DNA of 64,000 nt from Bacteroidia bacterium (GTDB lineage Bacteria > Bacteroidota > Bacteroidia > J057). The stretch is from NCBI GenBank assembly GCA_041391665.1, contig JAWKNO010000003.1:1612001-1676000 (forward strand), written 5' to 3'. Of the stretch, positions 52,100 through 61,021 are shown piece by piece. How positions within the stretch are numbered: position 1 is the stretch's first letter; every line of letters starts with the position of its first letter. The notes below the pieces were generated by a model that was not told the origin of the DNA, did not search any database, and saw only the letters and a list, made by a program, of their open reading frames with translations. The position numbers and the translations under genes are program-made.

Positions 52100-53089
52100 A
52101 TGAATATACAAACGTGCATCCTTATCTTTTTTATTGTTTTTCCACAACTGTTGAAAGCACAGCTATCCACCGCATCGCTGCCTGAGCTTGTCTGGCTTAT
52201 CGATACTTTTCCTGACCGCGAATTTATCCCTTCGGATACGGATCCGCTCCTCCAACAGGGAGGCGAGCTGATCAAAAACTATAAGCCCGGTTCCTTTTTC
52301 TGGCGAACAGTTGACAGTATGAAAGTTGCCGTGCGTGTAATGGAAAAAGGGCATATCGGCTCCAGCGGGGATTTCTGGTATGTAAACGCCAACCTTAAGG
52401 GGGATTCGGCGGCTTATACCGGTCAGATGTATATATTTTTCCCCAAAGGTTTTTTTGCCAGTACACGTGCAGGCAAACTCCCCAACTCTTTCAAATCCCG
52501 GCAGGATGTGGCCCTTGACTCTATGCAGGGAGATGGCTTTGCCTCTATCGTCATGTTCTGGGCGGATGTGGATGAATATGGGGCAGTTATTCCGCCGGGA
52601 AAAATGGATACAGCAAGACAAACTGCTGCCGTCGGAGACTATTCATATGTTCAGTCTCTTCCTCAAAAAGGGGGAATTTACGGCAACAGGGAGATTTATA
52701 CCTGGCCCGACGGCAGCGGCGTCAGGCTTACGGAAGGGGAATGGTGGGGGCTTACACAAATCGTAAGGCTTAATAGCTTTGATGGTTCCGGCAATCCTGT
52801 AGCAGACGGGTATATCCATGCCTACGTGGCAAATCCCGCTTATGAGGAAGGCAAATGGGTAATGGTAGGACAAAGGGAAGGGCTGATTTTCAGGGAAAGT
52901 GAACCGGCATTTGGGATCGGTCAATACGATATGCCCTGGTTTCAGGGCGGCGGATCGAGAAAGCCTGTTCCGTTTGGCTATGCCCCGCTGGAAACGATTG
53001 AAGCATTTGGCAGGGGCTGGACAGTCTGGGCAGGAGAAGTCATACCGGAAGGCAGAGCATTTAATGATAAAAACCAACCCCTACGATAA
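52100..53089 (+). CDS. Secreted protein, possible polysaccharide lyase 14-like
   Basis: A 329-residue exported protein (signal peptide ending about KAQ at residue 20). The body is strand-rich; the stretch YGNREIYTWPDGSG followed by VRLTEGEWWGLTQIVRLNSF and later VGQREGLIFRE has the pattern of PL14-type jelly-roll alginate lyases. Catalytic residues could not be placed with certainty. It stands alone, divergent from parE, with an ordinary 131-base intergenic region. A lyase or carbohydrate-binding function is a guess. Confidence 0.55.
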   Translation: MNIQTCILIFFIVFPQLLKAQLSTASLPELVWLIDTFPDREFIPSDTDPLLQQGGELIKNYKPGSFFWRTVDSMKVAVRVMEKGHIGSSGDFWYVNANLKGDSAAYTGQMYIFFPKGFFASTRAGKLPNSFKSRQDVALDSMQGDGFASIVMFWADVDEYGAVIPPGKMDTARQTAAVGDYSYVQSLPQKGGIYGNREIYTWPDGSGVRLTEGEWWGLTQIVRLNSFDGSGNPVADGYIHAYVANPAYEEGKWVMVGQREGLIFRESEPAFGIGQYDMPWFQGGGSRKPVPFGYAPLETIEAFGRGWTVWAGEVIPEGRAFNDKNQPLR

Positions 53090-53096
53090 TCAATGT

Positions 53097-53951
53097 TCAC
53101 GGATCTGTTCTTTTTCCGGCAAATATATATTCAATCAGACGCTTACCCTCTCGCTTAAACCTTTTGGAAAACCCTTTCCACACCCCTCCATCAGCCATGA
53201 TACGCCGGTCGCTGGTCCAAGCCAGTGTAGCAGGTGTGTCGATAAACTCCAGGCGCCCGATCCTGGAAAGCAATAAAGCCATATGCCCGTCTTCGCTCCC
53301 CGTCGGGGTATGGTCATAACTTCCGTGATGAATGCCATCTTCCCTGCGGAAAGCAGAATTAAACCCATGCACATTGATATACTCCCTGTTTCGCTTTCGC
53401 AACCGGTATAGGGTTTCGCCTAGCAGCTCATGAAAAAACATAGCTGTCCGCGAATTATTTTTACCAGGGATAAACGCGTGGTTTCCATAGACCAATGCAA
53501 CAGCAGGATCTCTTAAGGCTTCGACGTAGGGTATTCCCCATCCCTCCGGATAAATCGTATCTGCATCCGCCTGAAGCAAATACGTGCCTTTTGCCATAGT
53601 CAGCCCTACCTGCCTGGCGCCTTTCGGGCGGCGGTTTTCCTTCAACCCGATCGATTTTACCCCGAGTGTGTCCAGTATTTTTTGTGTTTCATCTGTACTG
53701 GCATCATTCACTACAATGATTTCGGTCGGGTAAATGTCTGCGATCCGCAAATGAGACAGAGAAGAAAGCGTGTGCAATATATTTGCGGCCTCATTGTAAG
53801 CAGGAATGACGATGGAAACCACTGGCTTTTTCACCCGAAACCGCATCAACTCCATACGTATGCGCACAAGCTCGCTTTCCGGCACATCTTCCAGACTTGT
53901 ATAAGCAAAACGATGAGCATGTATCCAGGGTGGAATTCGAAGCGGAGGCAT
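53097..53951 (-). CDS. Glycosyltransferase family 2
   Basis: A 284-residue GT-A glycosyltransferase with VSIVIPAYNEAANI, VVNDASTDET, LQADADTIYPEGW (DxD-type metal site) and GSEDGHMALLL. The 48-residue N-terminal extension before the fold is unusual but reads as real coding sequence. The C-terminus is basic. It converges with the PL14-like gene, 7 bases apart. The sugar and acceptor are unknown. Confidence 0.82.
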   Translation of the reverse strand: MPPLRIPPWIHAHRFAYTSLEDVPESELVRIRMELMRFRVKKPVVSIVIPAYNEAANILHTLSSLSHLRIADIYPTEIIVVNDASTDETQKILDTLGVKSIGLKENRRPKGARQVGLTMAKGTYLLQADADTIYPEGWGIPYVEALRDPAVALVYGNHAFIPGKNNSRTAMFFHELLGETLYRLRKRNREYINVHGFNSAFRREDGIHHGSYDHTPTGSEDGHMALLLSRIGRLEFIDTPATLAWTSDRRIMADGGVWKGFSKRFKREGKRLIEYIFAGKRTDP

Positions 53952-53990
53952 AGTGAAAAATATCTCTGTGCTGCGAATATAAAAAAAGAT

Positions 53991-53998
53991 TAGCTTTG
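53991..53998 (+). promoter_or_regulatory. Bacteroidota -7 element before alkC
   Basis: TAGCTTTG matches TAnnTTTG exactly, 20 bases before the ATG at 54019. No clear -33 TTG is seen. Confidence 0.5.
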
Positions 53999-54018
53999 AA
54001 AGTTAAGCAACCCTCATC

Positions 54019-55110
54019 ATGCCCGAACCACTCAAAAACCTATACAACGACAAATTTTTCCGTTCCATCGTCAATGATTTTCTTTCTGTGTATCCCAACT
54101 TCGACGCAGAAGGATTTATGGCCCGCATTTATGACGACCTGTGGGAAAAGCGGGAATTGAAAGACAGATTGCGCCATATTACGGTTTCACTCCACACTAC
54201 GCTTCAATTGCCATACAGAAAAGCACTGGAAATTCTTATGCCTGTAGCTGCAAAACAACGCTACGCCTTCGAATATCTGTTTTTCCCGGACTTTGTAGCG
54301 TTGTATGGAATGGAAGATTGGGATGCGTCGCTTCCGGCGCTTGCGTTTTTCACCCGTTATTCCAGCTCCGAATTTGCCATAAGGCCATTTATCATTGCCC
54401 GGCCGGAAAAAACGATGAAACAAATGCTGGAATGGTCTGCGCATGAAAATGAACACATCCGCCGTCTTTCCAGTGAAGGTTGCCGCCCAAGACTGCCCTG
54501 GGCCGTTGCCCTTCCTGATTTTAAAAAAGATCCGGCCCCCATACTTCCGATTCTTGAAAACCTGAAAGCTGATGAGTCCCTTTATGTGAGAAAAAGTGTC
54601 GCCAATAACCTGAATGATATCTCCAAAGATCACCCGATGCTCGTGCTGGAAACAGCCGAAAACTGGCATGGCAAACACGCTCACACCGACTGGATTCTCA
54701 AAAGAGCCTGCCGCACGATGCTCAAAAATGGAGAGAGCCGGGCATTGAGATTGTTTGGTTTTGGAAATCCGCTCGCTGTCAGAGCACAAAACCTGAAGCT
54801 GGAACCAGACACGGTCAATATGGGCGAAGAAATACACTTCTCTTTTGAAGTGGTTCACGATTCTCCACAGCCGGAGAAACTGCGAATTGAATTTGCGATC
54901 TGGTTTGTCAGGGCAAATGGCTCCCTTTCGCGTAAAATTTTCCAGATAACGGAGAATTTCTTTGACGGTGGAATGCCCGTGTCCTTTTCAAAAAAATACA
55001 CTTTTCGGGATATGACTACCCGCACCCACTATTCAGGCACACACAAACTCGCCATTATTATCAATGGAGAAGAAAAAATTGCTGCACAGTTTGACGTCAA
55101 CCAGAATTGA
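54019..55110 (+). CDS. alkC: AlkC-type DNA glycosylase with C-terminal Ig-like domain
   Basis: A 363-residue HEAT-like-repeat protein of the AlkC/AlkD DNA glycosylase superfamily, which removes alkylated bases such as 3-methyladenine. Residues ~130-250 carry family-typical text (SSEGCRPRLPWAVAL, LYVRKSVANNLNDISKDHP, DWILKRACRTMLKNG). Residues ~260-360 form a strand-rich domain (MGEEIHFSFEVVHDS, KYTFRDMTTRTHYSGTHKLA) that matches the Ig-like domain seen in some AlkC proteins. It is a single gene with its own -7 element. The AlkC rather than AlkD assignment rests on that domain. Confidence 0.82.
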   Translation: MPEPLKNLYNDKFFRSIVNDFLSVYPNFDAEGFMARIYDDLWEKRELKDRLRHITVSLHTTLQLPYRKALEILMPVAAKQRYAFEYLFFPDFVALYGMEDWDASLPALAFFTRYSSSEFAIRPFIIARPEKTMKQMLEWSAHENEHIRRLSSEGCRPRLPWAVALPDFKKDPAPILPILENLKADESLYVRKSVANNLNDISKDHPMLVLETAENWHGKHAHTDWILKRACRTMLKNGESRALRLFGFGNPLAVRAQNLKLEPDTVNMGEEIHFSFEVVHDSPQPEKLRIEFAIWFVRANGSLSRKIFQITENFFDGGMPVSFSKKYTFRDMTTRTHYSGTHKLAIIINGEEKIAAQFDVNQN

Positions 55111-55145
55111 TTTTCCATTAACTTTACCAAACTATACTTTAAAAT

Positions 55146-55730
55146 ATGGCCAGTTCATCCAGTATTATTGAAATTGAAAATAAACTTGTCAGCGGAGAAG
55201 TGCTGGATGAGTTATTTGCCTGTGATATTGCACGCTGTAAAGGAGGGTGTTGCGTAGAGGGAGACCTTGGCGCGCCATTAGAAGATGACGAACTTCATAT
55301 CCTGGCCGATATCTACGATAAGGTAGAGCCATTCCTCCGTGAGGAAGGAATACAGGCCATTGCCGAACAAGGAACCTCTGTCTATGATATTACAGGTGGG
55401 TACTCCACGCCGCTGGTCAATGACCGGGAATGCGCATACGTGACTTTCTCAAAAGAAGGGATCGCATTATGCGGCATCGAGCAGGCGTATGAAGCCGGGA
55501 AAGTTGATTTTCGAAAGCCCGTATCCTGCCACCTTTATCCTATCAGAATTTCGAAATCCCGGTATCATGAAGTGCTCAATTATGACCGGTGGGACATATG
55601 TGCGGCAGCATGTGTCAGAGGCAAAGCGTCAGGCATACCTGTATACAAATTTGTAAAGGATGCCATTATCCGCAAATATGGGGAAGAATTTTACGCTGCG
55701 CTGGAGGCCGCTGCTGAAAATTACAAATAA
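55146..55730 (+). CDS. DUF3109 cysteine-rich protein
   Basis: A 194-residue DUF3109 protein. Cysteines cluster in ACDIARCKGGCC near residues 24-35 and further ones appear at ECAYV, LCGIE, SCHLYP and DICAAACVRG, an arrangement that suggests metal or iron-sulfur binding. The function of the family is not established. It lies 35 bases after alkC and is followed by a strong hairpin. Confidence 0.85.
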   Translation: MASSSSIIEIENKLVSGEVLDELFACDIARCKGGCCVEGDLGAPLEDDELHILADIYDKVEPFLREEGIQAIAEQGTSVYDITGGYSTPLVNDRECAYVTFSKEGIALCGIEQAYEAGKVDFRKPVSCHLYPIRISKSRYHEVLNYDRWDICAAACVRGKASGIPVYKFVKDAIIRKYGEEFYAALEAAAENYK

Positions 55731-55735
55731 TAAAT

Positions 55736-55766
55736 AGAAAAGCCCCTTGAGACAAGGGGCTTTTCT
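55736..55766. terminator. Bidirectional terminator between DUF3109 and aconitase genes
   Basis: AGAAAAGCCCCTT and AAGGGGCTTTTCT form a perfect 13-bp stem around GAGAC. The U-rich 3' arm makes it a terminator on either strand; it lies between two convergent genes. Confidence 0.88.
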
Positions 55767-55798
55767 ATTTTAAGATTAAAGGTATAATTATTACCCTT

Positions 55799-58057
55799 CT
55801 ACGCTTTTTGCTGGCGAATCAGGTTCAGTGCGCTTCCTGCTTTAAACCAGTCAATCTGCGCATCGTTGTAAGTATGATTACAGAGGAAAGAATCTGTACT
55901 TCCGTCAGCGTGATTTAACACGACTTTCACCTGTTTGCCGGGAGCAAAATCAGCAACAAGAATATCCACTTTATCATCCTCCTGAATTTTGTCGTAGTCT
56001 GCCGGATTAGCAAAAGTAAGCGCCAGCATGCCCTGTTTTTTCAGGTTAGTTTCATGGATACGGGCAAAAGATTTCACAATTACGGCTCTCACACCCATAT
56101 GGCGGGGTTCCATGGCGGCATGTTCGCGGGAAGAACCTTCACCATAGTTTTCGTCGCCAAAAATCACAGAGTGAACGCCTGCATTTCTGTATGCACGGGC
56201 GACTTTAGGAGTTTCGAGATATTCGCCTGTGAGCGGGTTTTTGCTGTTTGCTTCTTTGGTGAATGCGTTGATAGCACCCAGCATAACGTTGTTGGAGATA
56301 TTGTCCAGGTGTCCGCGGTAGCGAAGCCATGGGCCAGCCATAGAAATATGGTCAGTCGTACATTTTCCAAATGCTTTAATCAGAATCGAAAGGCCTTTGA
56401 TATCGGCACCATCCCAGGGATTAAACGGCGTAAGCAGTTGTAGTCTGGTCGAATCAGGAGCTACCTTTACCTGTACTTTGCTGCCATCTTCAAAAGGTGC
56501 TATAAAACCAGCATCCTCAACATCAAAGCCTTTGGATGGGAGTTCTTCGCCTGTGGGAGGATCGAGTTTTACGGCTACCCCCTGCTCATTGATCAGGGTA
56601 TCTTTCATCGGGTTGAAGGTAAGATCTCCGGCGATGGCAAGTGCCGTTACAATTTCAGGCGAAGCCACAAATGCATGCGTATTGGGATTGCCATCGTTGC
56701 GTTTGGCGAAGTTGCGGTTGAAGGAGGTGATAATGGAGTTTTTCCGGTTGGGATTATCCATATGACGCGCCCATTGACCGATACATGGGCCGCAGGCATT
56801 TGCGAGAACTACACCACCTATTTGCTCAAAAGCATCCAGCAATCCGTCTCTCTCTACCGTAAAGCGCACTTGCTCTGAGCCAGGTGTAATGGTAAATTCA
56901 GAACGAGCCTTCAGGTTTTTGGCTACTGCCTGTTTTGCCAGGGATGCGGCCCGGTCAAGATCTTCATAAGAAGAGTTGGTGCAGGAACCGATCAGGCCGA
57001 CTTCGAGCGTTTGGGGAAATCCGTTTTCACGAACGGCATCGGCAAACTGAGAGAGCGGCCAGGCACGGTCAGGAGTAAATGGGCCATTGATATGAGGCTC
57101 CAGCTCGCTAAGGTTGATTTCTATTACCTGATCGAAATATTTTTCAGGATTGGCATACGCTTCAGGGTCGCCGGTGAGGTGCTCGGCAATCTGATCTGCC
57201 AGTACAGCAACTTCGGCACGTCCGGTAGCATGCAGGTAGCGGGACATCGATTCGTCGTAGCCAAACGTGGAGGTTGTAGCACCGATTTCAGCACCCATAT
57301 TGCCGATAGTACCTTTACCGGTACAAGACATACTTTGAGCACCGGGGCCAAAATATTCGACAATGGCACCGGTTCCACCTTTAACCGTAAGAATACCAGC
57401 CACTTTCAGGATGACGTCTTTGGGAGAAGACCAGCCGCTAAGTTCTCCGGTCAGCTTCACACCGATGATTTTGGGCATTTTCAGTTCCCATGCCATACCG
57501 GCCATGACATCTACGGCATCAGCGCCACCTACACCGATGGCAACCATACCGAGTCCACCGGCATTAGGCGTATGCGAGTCGGTACCGATCATCATTCCAC
57601 CGGGGAAGGCATAATTTTCCAGCACAACCTGGTGAATAATCCCTGCACCGGGTTTCCAGAAACCAATACCGTACTTATTCGATACAGATGCGAGGAAGTC
57701 ATAAACTTCTTTATTGGTATCGATAGCCGTGTTAAGGTCTTCGGTCGCACCGGTTTTTGCCTGAATCAGGTGGTCGCAGTGTACGGTGGAGGGGACAGAA
57801 ACTTTATCTTTTCCCGCCATCATAAACTGAAGGAGCGCCATTTGAGCTGTGGCATCCTGCATAGCTACCCGGTCGGGCGCAAAATCCACATAAGCCTTAC
57901 CCCTGGCAAAATCTTCGAGCTCCACACCGGGGTAAAGGTGGGAGTACAGTATCTTTTCGGTGAGCGTGAGCGGGCGGCCGAGAACCTTGCGGGCTGCGGC
58001 AATTTTACCGGGCATTTTGCTGTATGCTTCCCGGATCATATCTAAGTCAAATACCAT
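55799..58057 (-). CDS. acnA: Aconitate hydratase
   Basis: A 752-residue aconitase interconverting citrate and isocitrate in the TCA cycle. The Fe-S cluster cysteines are visible in LIGSCTNSSYED and ANACGPCIGQW. SFNRNFAKRNDGNP and GEGSSREHAAMEPRHMG are the other active-site stretches. ATG at 58057 (MVFDLDMIREAYSKMPGKI) is chosen; an in-frame ATG at 58150 would add 31 residues lacking family similarity. The mitochondrial-type length is usual for this phylum. The gene is transcribed singly. Confidence 0.94.
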   Translation of the reverse strand: MVFDLDMIREAYSKMPGKIAAARKVLGRPLTLTEKILYSHLYPGVELEDFARGKAYVDFAPDRVAMQDATAQMALLQFMMAGKDKVSVPSTVHCDHLIQAKTGATEDLNTAIDTNKEVYDFLASVSNKYGIGFWKPGAGIIHQVVLENYAFPGGMMIGTDSHTPNAGGLGMVAIGVGGADAVDVMAGMAWELKMPKIIGVKLTGELSGWSSPKDVILKVAGILTVKGGTGAIVEYFGPGAQSMSCTGKGTIGNMGAEIGATTSTFGYDESMSRYLHATGRAEVAVLADQIAEHLTGDPEAYANPEKYFDQVIEINLSELEPHINGPFTPDRAWPLSQFADAVRENGFPQTLEVGLIGSCTNSSYEDLDRAASLAKQAVAKNLKARSEFTITPGSEQVRFTVERDGLLDAFEQIGGVVLANACGPCIGQWARHMDNPNRKNSIITSFNRNFAKRNDGNPNTHAFVASPEIVTALAIAGDLTFNPMKDTLINEQGVAVKLDPPTGEELPSKGFDVEDAGFIAPFEDGSKVQVKVAPDSTRLQLLTPFNPWDGADIKGLSILIKAFGKCTTDHISMAGPWLRYRGHLDNISNNVMLGAINAFTKEANSKNPLTGEYLETPKVARAYRNAGVHSVIFGDENYGEGSSREHAAMEPRHMGVRAVIVKSFARIHETNLKKQGMLALTFANPADYDKIQEDDKVDILVADFAPGKQVKVVLNHADGSTDSFLCNHTYNDAQIDWFKAGSALNLIRQQKA

Positions 58058-58288
58058 AGTTCTGTAAGTTTTCAATTTGAACCCGAAATTACATTTCTTT
58101 TTCGAAAGAACCCACCTGAAAAGAAAGGAATTCATCTTTACAACTGCCAAATCAGCCGCAAAATCCTCAGAAAAAGATTAACAGTACCGCGGATTTGCTT
58201 TTGACAGCTCACCCACGCAAAATCACCAAAAACAACAACATACAATCGGATTATACATATGTTATATTTTTTATAAAATAAATTTTTC

Positions 58289-58296
58289 TATCTTTG
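58289..58296 (+). promoter_or_regulatory. Bacteroidota -7 element in the aconitase-zapA gap
   Basis: TATCTTTG, an exact TAnnTTTG match, lies 112 bases before a strong hairpin and with no open frame between them. It could drive a small RNA. Confidence 0.45.
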
Positions 58297-58301
58297 GTAC
58301 A

Positions 58302-58433
58302 TATTAAAACAGAGCGATACACTCAGCCCCCACGAAAAAGAAAAAATAAATCCTACTTCACCAGCCACTACGGCTCAGTCAACTTACTGACTCCACGCTT
58401 CTGAAAAAAAGGCCACCTCCCCGGGTGGCCTTT
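58302..58433 (+). ncRNA. Possible small RNA
   Basis: The 496-base gap between aconitase and the coiled-coil gene holds an exact TAnnTTTG box followed by about 130 bases with no open frame and then a terminator hairpin (AAAGGCCACC pairing with GGTGGCCTTT, loop TCCCCG). This promoter-terminator layout suggests a short transcript. No known RNA family is recognised. The hairpin could instead insulate the zapA operon from the left. Confidence 0.35.
58408..58433 (+). terminator. Hairpin terminator upstream of the zapA operon
   Basis: A perfect 10-bp stem AAAGGCCACC/GGTGGCCTTT with a TCCCCG loop, the 3' arm ending in TTT. It would end a transcript from the TAnnTTTG box at 58289, or read-through from the left. 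Confidence 0.65.
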
Positions 58434-58553
58434 ACCGATTTACAAAGCCTTTATTATTAGCCACTTGCGGTTATCTTCCTTAAGTAGTACAGTAATTATA
58501 TTTTACAACTTGGATTAATCCGGAAATTTACAGTACTTGAGTGCTTGGAGCGT

Positions 58554-58850
58554 ATGAACACTATGGATGAATTACTCCATAAATTTCAGGGAACGAACCA
58601 GAAAGCTGCCAAACTTGAGCGGTTGCTGCTTCGATTGAGGCAGGAACATGATCAAATGAAGGAAAAAATTGAGGAATTGACGCAGGCGCTTGAGGAAAAG
58701 GACCGTGAAATGGCAGCATTAACTGAGAAGTATGAAGCCGTAAAACTTGTCAAGAGTATCAACAATGGACAGGATTTACAGGCTGTACAGGCAAAAATTG
58801 ACGACTATATAAAAGAAATAGATATTTGTTTAAAGAATTTTGGTGATTAG
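58554..58850 (+). CDS. Small coiled-coil protein in the zapA-rny operon
   Basis: A 98-residue protein that is almost wholly coiled coil (heptads through KLERLLLRLRQEHDQMKEKI and EELTQALEEKDREM). A short C-terminal segment ends in LKNFGD. It lies 26 bases before zapA, as small coiled-coil genes often do in this phylum, and may work with ZapA at the division ring as ZapB does elsewhere. A TTG at 58545 is an alternative start; the ATG at 58554 is preferred. Confidence 0.7.
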   Translation: MNTMDELLHKFQGTNQKAAKLERLLLRLRQEHDQMKEKIEELTQALEEKDREMAALTEKYEAVKLVKSINNGQDLQAVQAKIDDYIKEIDICLKNFGD

Positions 58851-58876
58851 CATAAACTGGCAAGAAGACGGATCAC

Positions 58877-59179
58877 GTGGACAAGAAATCCATTAATATA
58901 AATATTTTCGGACGTCAGTATCCTGCCAGGGTTGACAGTGAGGAGGCAGAGGTAATTGAAGCGTCTGCCCGGTTGATAAACGCAAGAATAAAAGCCTTCA
59001 GGGCTGAATATAAAACTCAGGACGATCTCGACATAGCCATTATGACTTGTCTGGATATAATGACTGAGTATATGACTCACAAAGCGAAAAGTCAACAGAG
59101 CGTAGCTGCACTCCTCAACGAACTCTCAATTCTGGAGCAGAAACTGGATTATTCATTACAACTGTCCGGAGATAAATAA
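58877..59179 (+). CDS. zapA: Cell division protein ZapA
   Basis: A 100-residue ZapA. The N-terminal strand pair INIFGRQYPARV is followed by the long helix typical of ZapA dimers (LINARIKAFRAEYKTQDDLD, LDIMTEYMTHKAK). It bundles FtsZ filaments at midcell. It starts with GTG at 58877, directly before the conserved KSININIFG. It is flanked by a coiled-coil gene and RNase Y, a common order in Bacteroidota. Confidence 0.88.
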   Translation: MDKKSININIFGRQYPARVDSEEAEVIEASARLINARIKAFRAEYKTQDDLDIAIMTCLDIMTEYMTHKAKSQQSVAALLNELSILEQKLDYSLQLSGDK

Positions 59180-59275
59180 TTTTTCGGGCTCTCCTCGCTT
59201 TTTTATGCGTTTGTTATTACCCTTTGTGTTAGTAACAGGGTCACCTCGTTGTTAAACCCATAACATTCGCATCAT
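59180..59275 (+). other. Structured spacer between zapA and rny
   Basis: The 96-base gap contains a 7-bp stem (GTTATTA with TAGTAAC) and CCC/GGG/CCC segments that could pair alternately around it. In some bacteria a 6S RNA gene lies beside zapA, but this gap is too short for one. It may be an rny leader or processing site. Confidence 0.25.
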
Positions 59276-60865
59276 ATGACGGATATAATTATCGGGGTTT
59301 CTATCGGTCTGATTGCTGGCATCATCGTCGGCTACTTTATCAACCGGTTGATTCTTTCCCAGGCCAATACAAAAATGATAGAAGCGGCCAAAGTAAAAGC
59401 GGAAAGTATTGTCGAACAGGCAGAGCTGAAAGGCGAAAATATTAAGAAAGATAAAATCGCCAAAGCCAACGAAAAGTACATTCAGCTCAAGTCTAAGTTT
59501 GAACAAAACGCAAACAAAACCAAGGAAAAACTGGATGGCTTTCAAAACAAGTTGAAGCAGCGGGAACTTACCCTCAATCAGCAAGCTGAAAAACTGAAGG
59601 CAGATGCACATAAGGCGAAAACCTTGGAAGCCCAGATGGAAAGTCTTAAGGAAAATCTTTCCAAACAACTCGAAATCATTGAAAAAAAGCAGGAAGAGCT
59701 TGAACAGCTCCGCCAGAAACAGGTAAGAGATCTCGAAAAGATCGCTGGCCTTTCTCCTGAAGAAGCCAAAGCAAATATGATCGAAGCGCTTAAACATGAA
59801 GCGCAAACCGAGGCTTCTGCGCATATCAAAGAAATTGTCGAGGAAGCCAATCTTACTGCTACGAAACAGGCCAAAAAGATTGTCATTGAAACGATTCAAC
59901 GTACTGCGGCGGAACATGCCATCGAAAATACGGTAACGGTTTTCCCGCTCGAAAATGACGAAATCAAAGGTCGTATTATCGGCCGCGAAGGACGGAATAT
60001 CCGTGCGCTGGAAATGGCCACCGGTATCGAAATCATTGTCGATGACACGCCCGAAGCAATCATCCTCTCAGGGTTTGATCCTGTACGACGGGAAGTGGCC
60101 AGGCTTTCGCTGCACAAACTCGTTACCGATGGAAGAATTCACCCCGCACGAATTGAGGAAGTGGTGAAGAAAACCGCCAAAAAAGTAGAGGAAGAAATTA
60201 TTGAAATCGGCGAACGAACCGTCATCGATCTCGGTATTCATGGTCTTAGACCTGAGCTTATCCGTATGGTCGGAAGAATGAAATACCGCTCTTCTTACGG
60301 ACAAAATCTCCTCAAACACTCCCGCGAAGTAGCCAACCTTTGCGCAGCAATGGCCGCAGAACTTGGCCTCGATGTCAAAAAAGCAAAACGTGCAGGACTC
60401 CTTCACGATATCGGTAAGGTAGCGGAAGATAATTCTGAGCTCCCTCACGCATTGCTAGGAATGGAACTCGCCCAAAAATACAACGAACACCCGGAAGTCT
60501 GCAACGCCATCGGTGCTCACCACGATGAGATTGAAATGACCTCGATCATTTCGCCCATTATACAGGCATGTGATGCCATCAGTGGTTCTCGCCCCGGTGC
60601 CCGGCGCGAAATCGTGGAAAGTTATATCCAACGGCTCAAAGACCTCGAACAACTCGCACTCACCTATCCCGGTGTCATGAAAACTTACGCCATTCAGGCC
60701 GGACGGGAACTTCGGGTGATTGTAGAAAGTGAAAAGGTTACTGACGAAAAAGCAGAAAACCTCGCTTTCGATATTTCTCAAAAAATTATGAAAGAAATGC
60801 AATATCCCGGCCACATTAAAATCACGGTTATCAGGGAAAAACGGGCAATTGCCTACGCAAAATAA
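59276..60865 (+). CDS. rny: Ribonuclease Y
   Basis: A 529-residue membrane-anchored endoribonuclease that starts mRNA decay. In order: one N-terminal membrane segment (residues ~4-26), a long coiled coil to ~190, a KH domain with GRIIGREGRNIRALE, and an HD domain with GLLHDIGKVA (metal-binding His-Asp). Length matches the family. It is the last gene of the zapA operon and is followed by a strong terminator. Confidence 0.94.
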   Translation: MTDIIIGVSIGLIAGIIVGYFINRLILSQANTKMIEAAKVKAESIVEQAELKGENIKKDKIAKANEKYIQLKSKFEQNANKTKEKLDGFQNKLKQRELTLNQQAEKLKADAHKAKTLEAQMESLKENLSKQLEIIEKKQEELEQLRQKQVRDLEKIAGLSPEEAKANMIEALKHEAQTEASAHIKEIVEEANLTATKQAKKIVIETIQRTAAEHAIENTVTVFPLENDEIKGRIIGREGRNIRALEMATGIEIIVDDTPEAIILSGFDPVRREVARLSLHKLVTDGRIHPARIEEVVKKTAKKVEEEIIEIGERTVIDLGIHGLRPELIRMVGRMKYRSSYGQNLLKHSREVANLCAAMAAELGLDVKKAKRAGLLHDIGKVAEDNSELPHALLGMELAQKYNEHPEVCNAIGAHHDEIEMTSIISPIIQACDAISGSRPGARREIVESYIQRLKDLEQLALTYPGVMKTYAIQAGRELRVIVESEKVTDEKAENLAFDISQKIMKEMQYPGHIKITVIREKRAIAYAK

Positions 60866-60898
60866 ACGCGTTTCTCAAAATAAAGTCTTTACTTCTCT

Positions 60899-60928
60899 GC
60901 GCCCCCACCTTAGGGGGCGCTTTCTTTT
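60899..60928 (+). terminator. Rho-independent terminator after rny
   Basis: GCGCCCCC and GGGGGCGC form an 8-bp GC stem around ACCTTA, followed by TTTCTTTT. It starts 34 bases after the rny stop codon. Confidence 0.9.
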
Positions 60929-60993
60929 AGGGAAATCCATTGCCAAAGACATTATCTATTTGAATACTTCAACTATTTCCTTATAATTTTTTC

Positions 60994-61001
60994 TATTTTT
61001 G
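60994..61001 (+). promoter_or_regulatory. Bacteroidota -7 element before the YceI-like gene
   Basis: TATTTTTG matches TAnnTTTG exactly, 20 bases before the ATG at 61022. The surrounding tract is AT-rich and has no clear -33 TTG. Confidence 0.5.
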
Positions 61002-61021
61002 CTTCACTCAATAAATACCCT

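Noticed and set aside
57011..58045. Plus-strand open frame of 344 codons opposite aconitase
   Set aside because: It overlaps the full conserved core of aconitase in antisense and shows no domain features.
58302..58433. tRNA or 6S RNA gene in the aconitase-zapA gap
   Set aside because: No T-loop or cloverleaf pattern, and no 6S-like long internal bulge could be drawn; kept only as an unclassified small RNA candidate.
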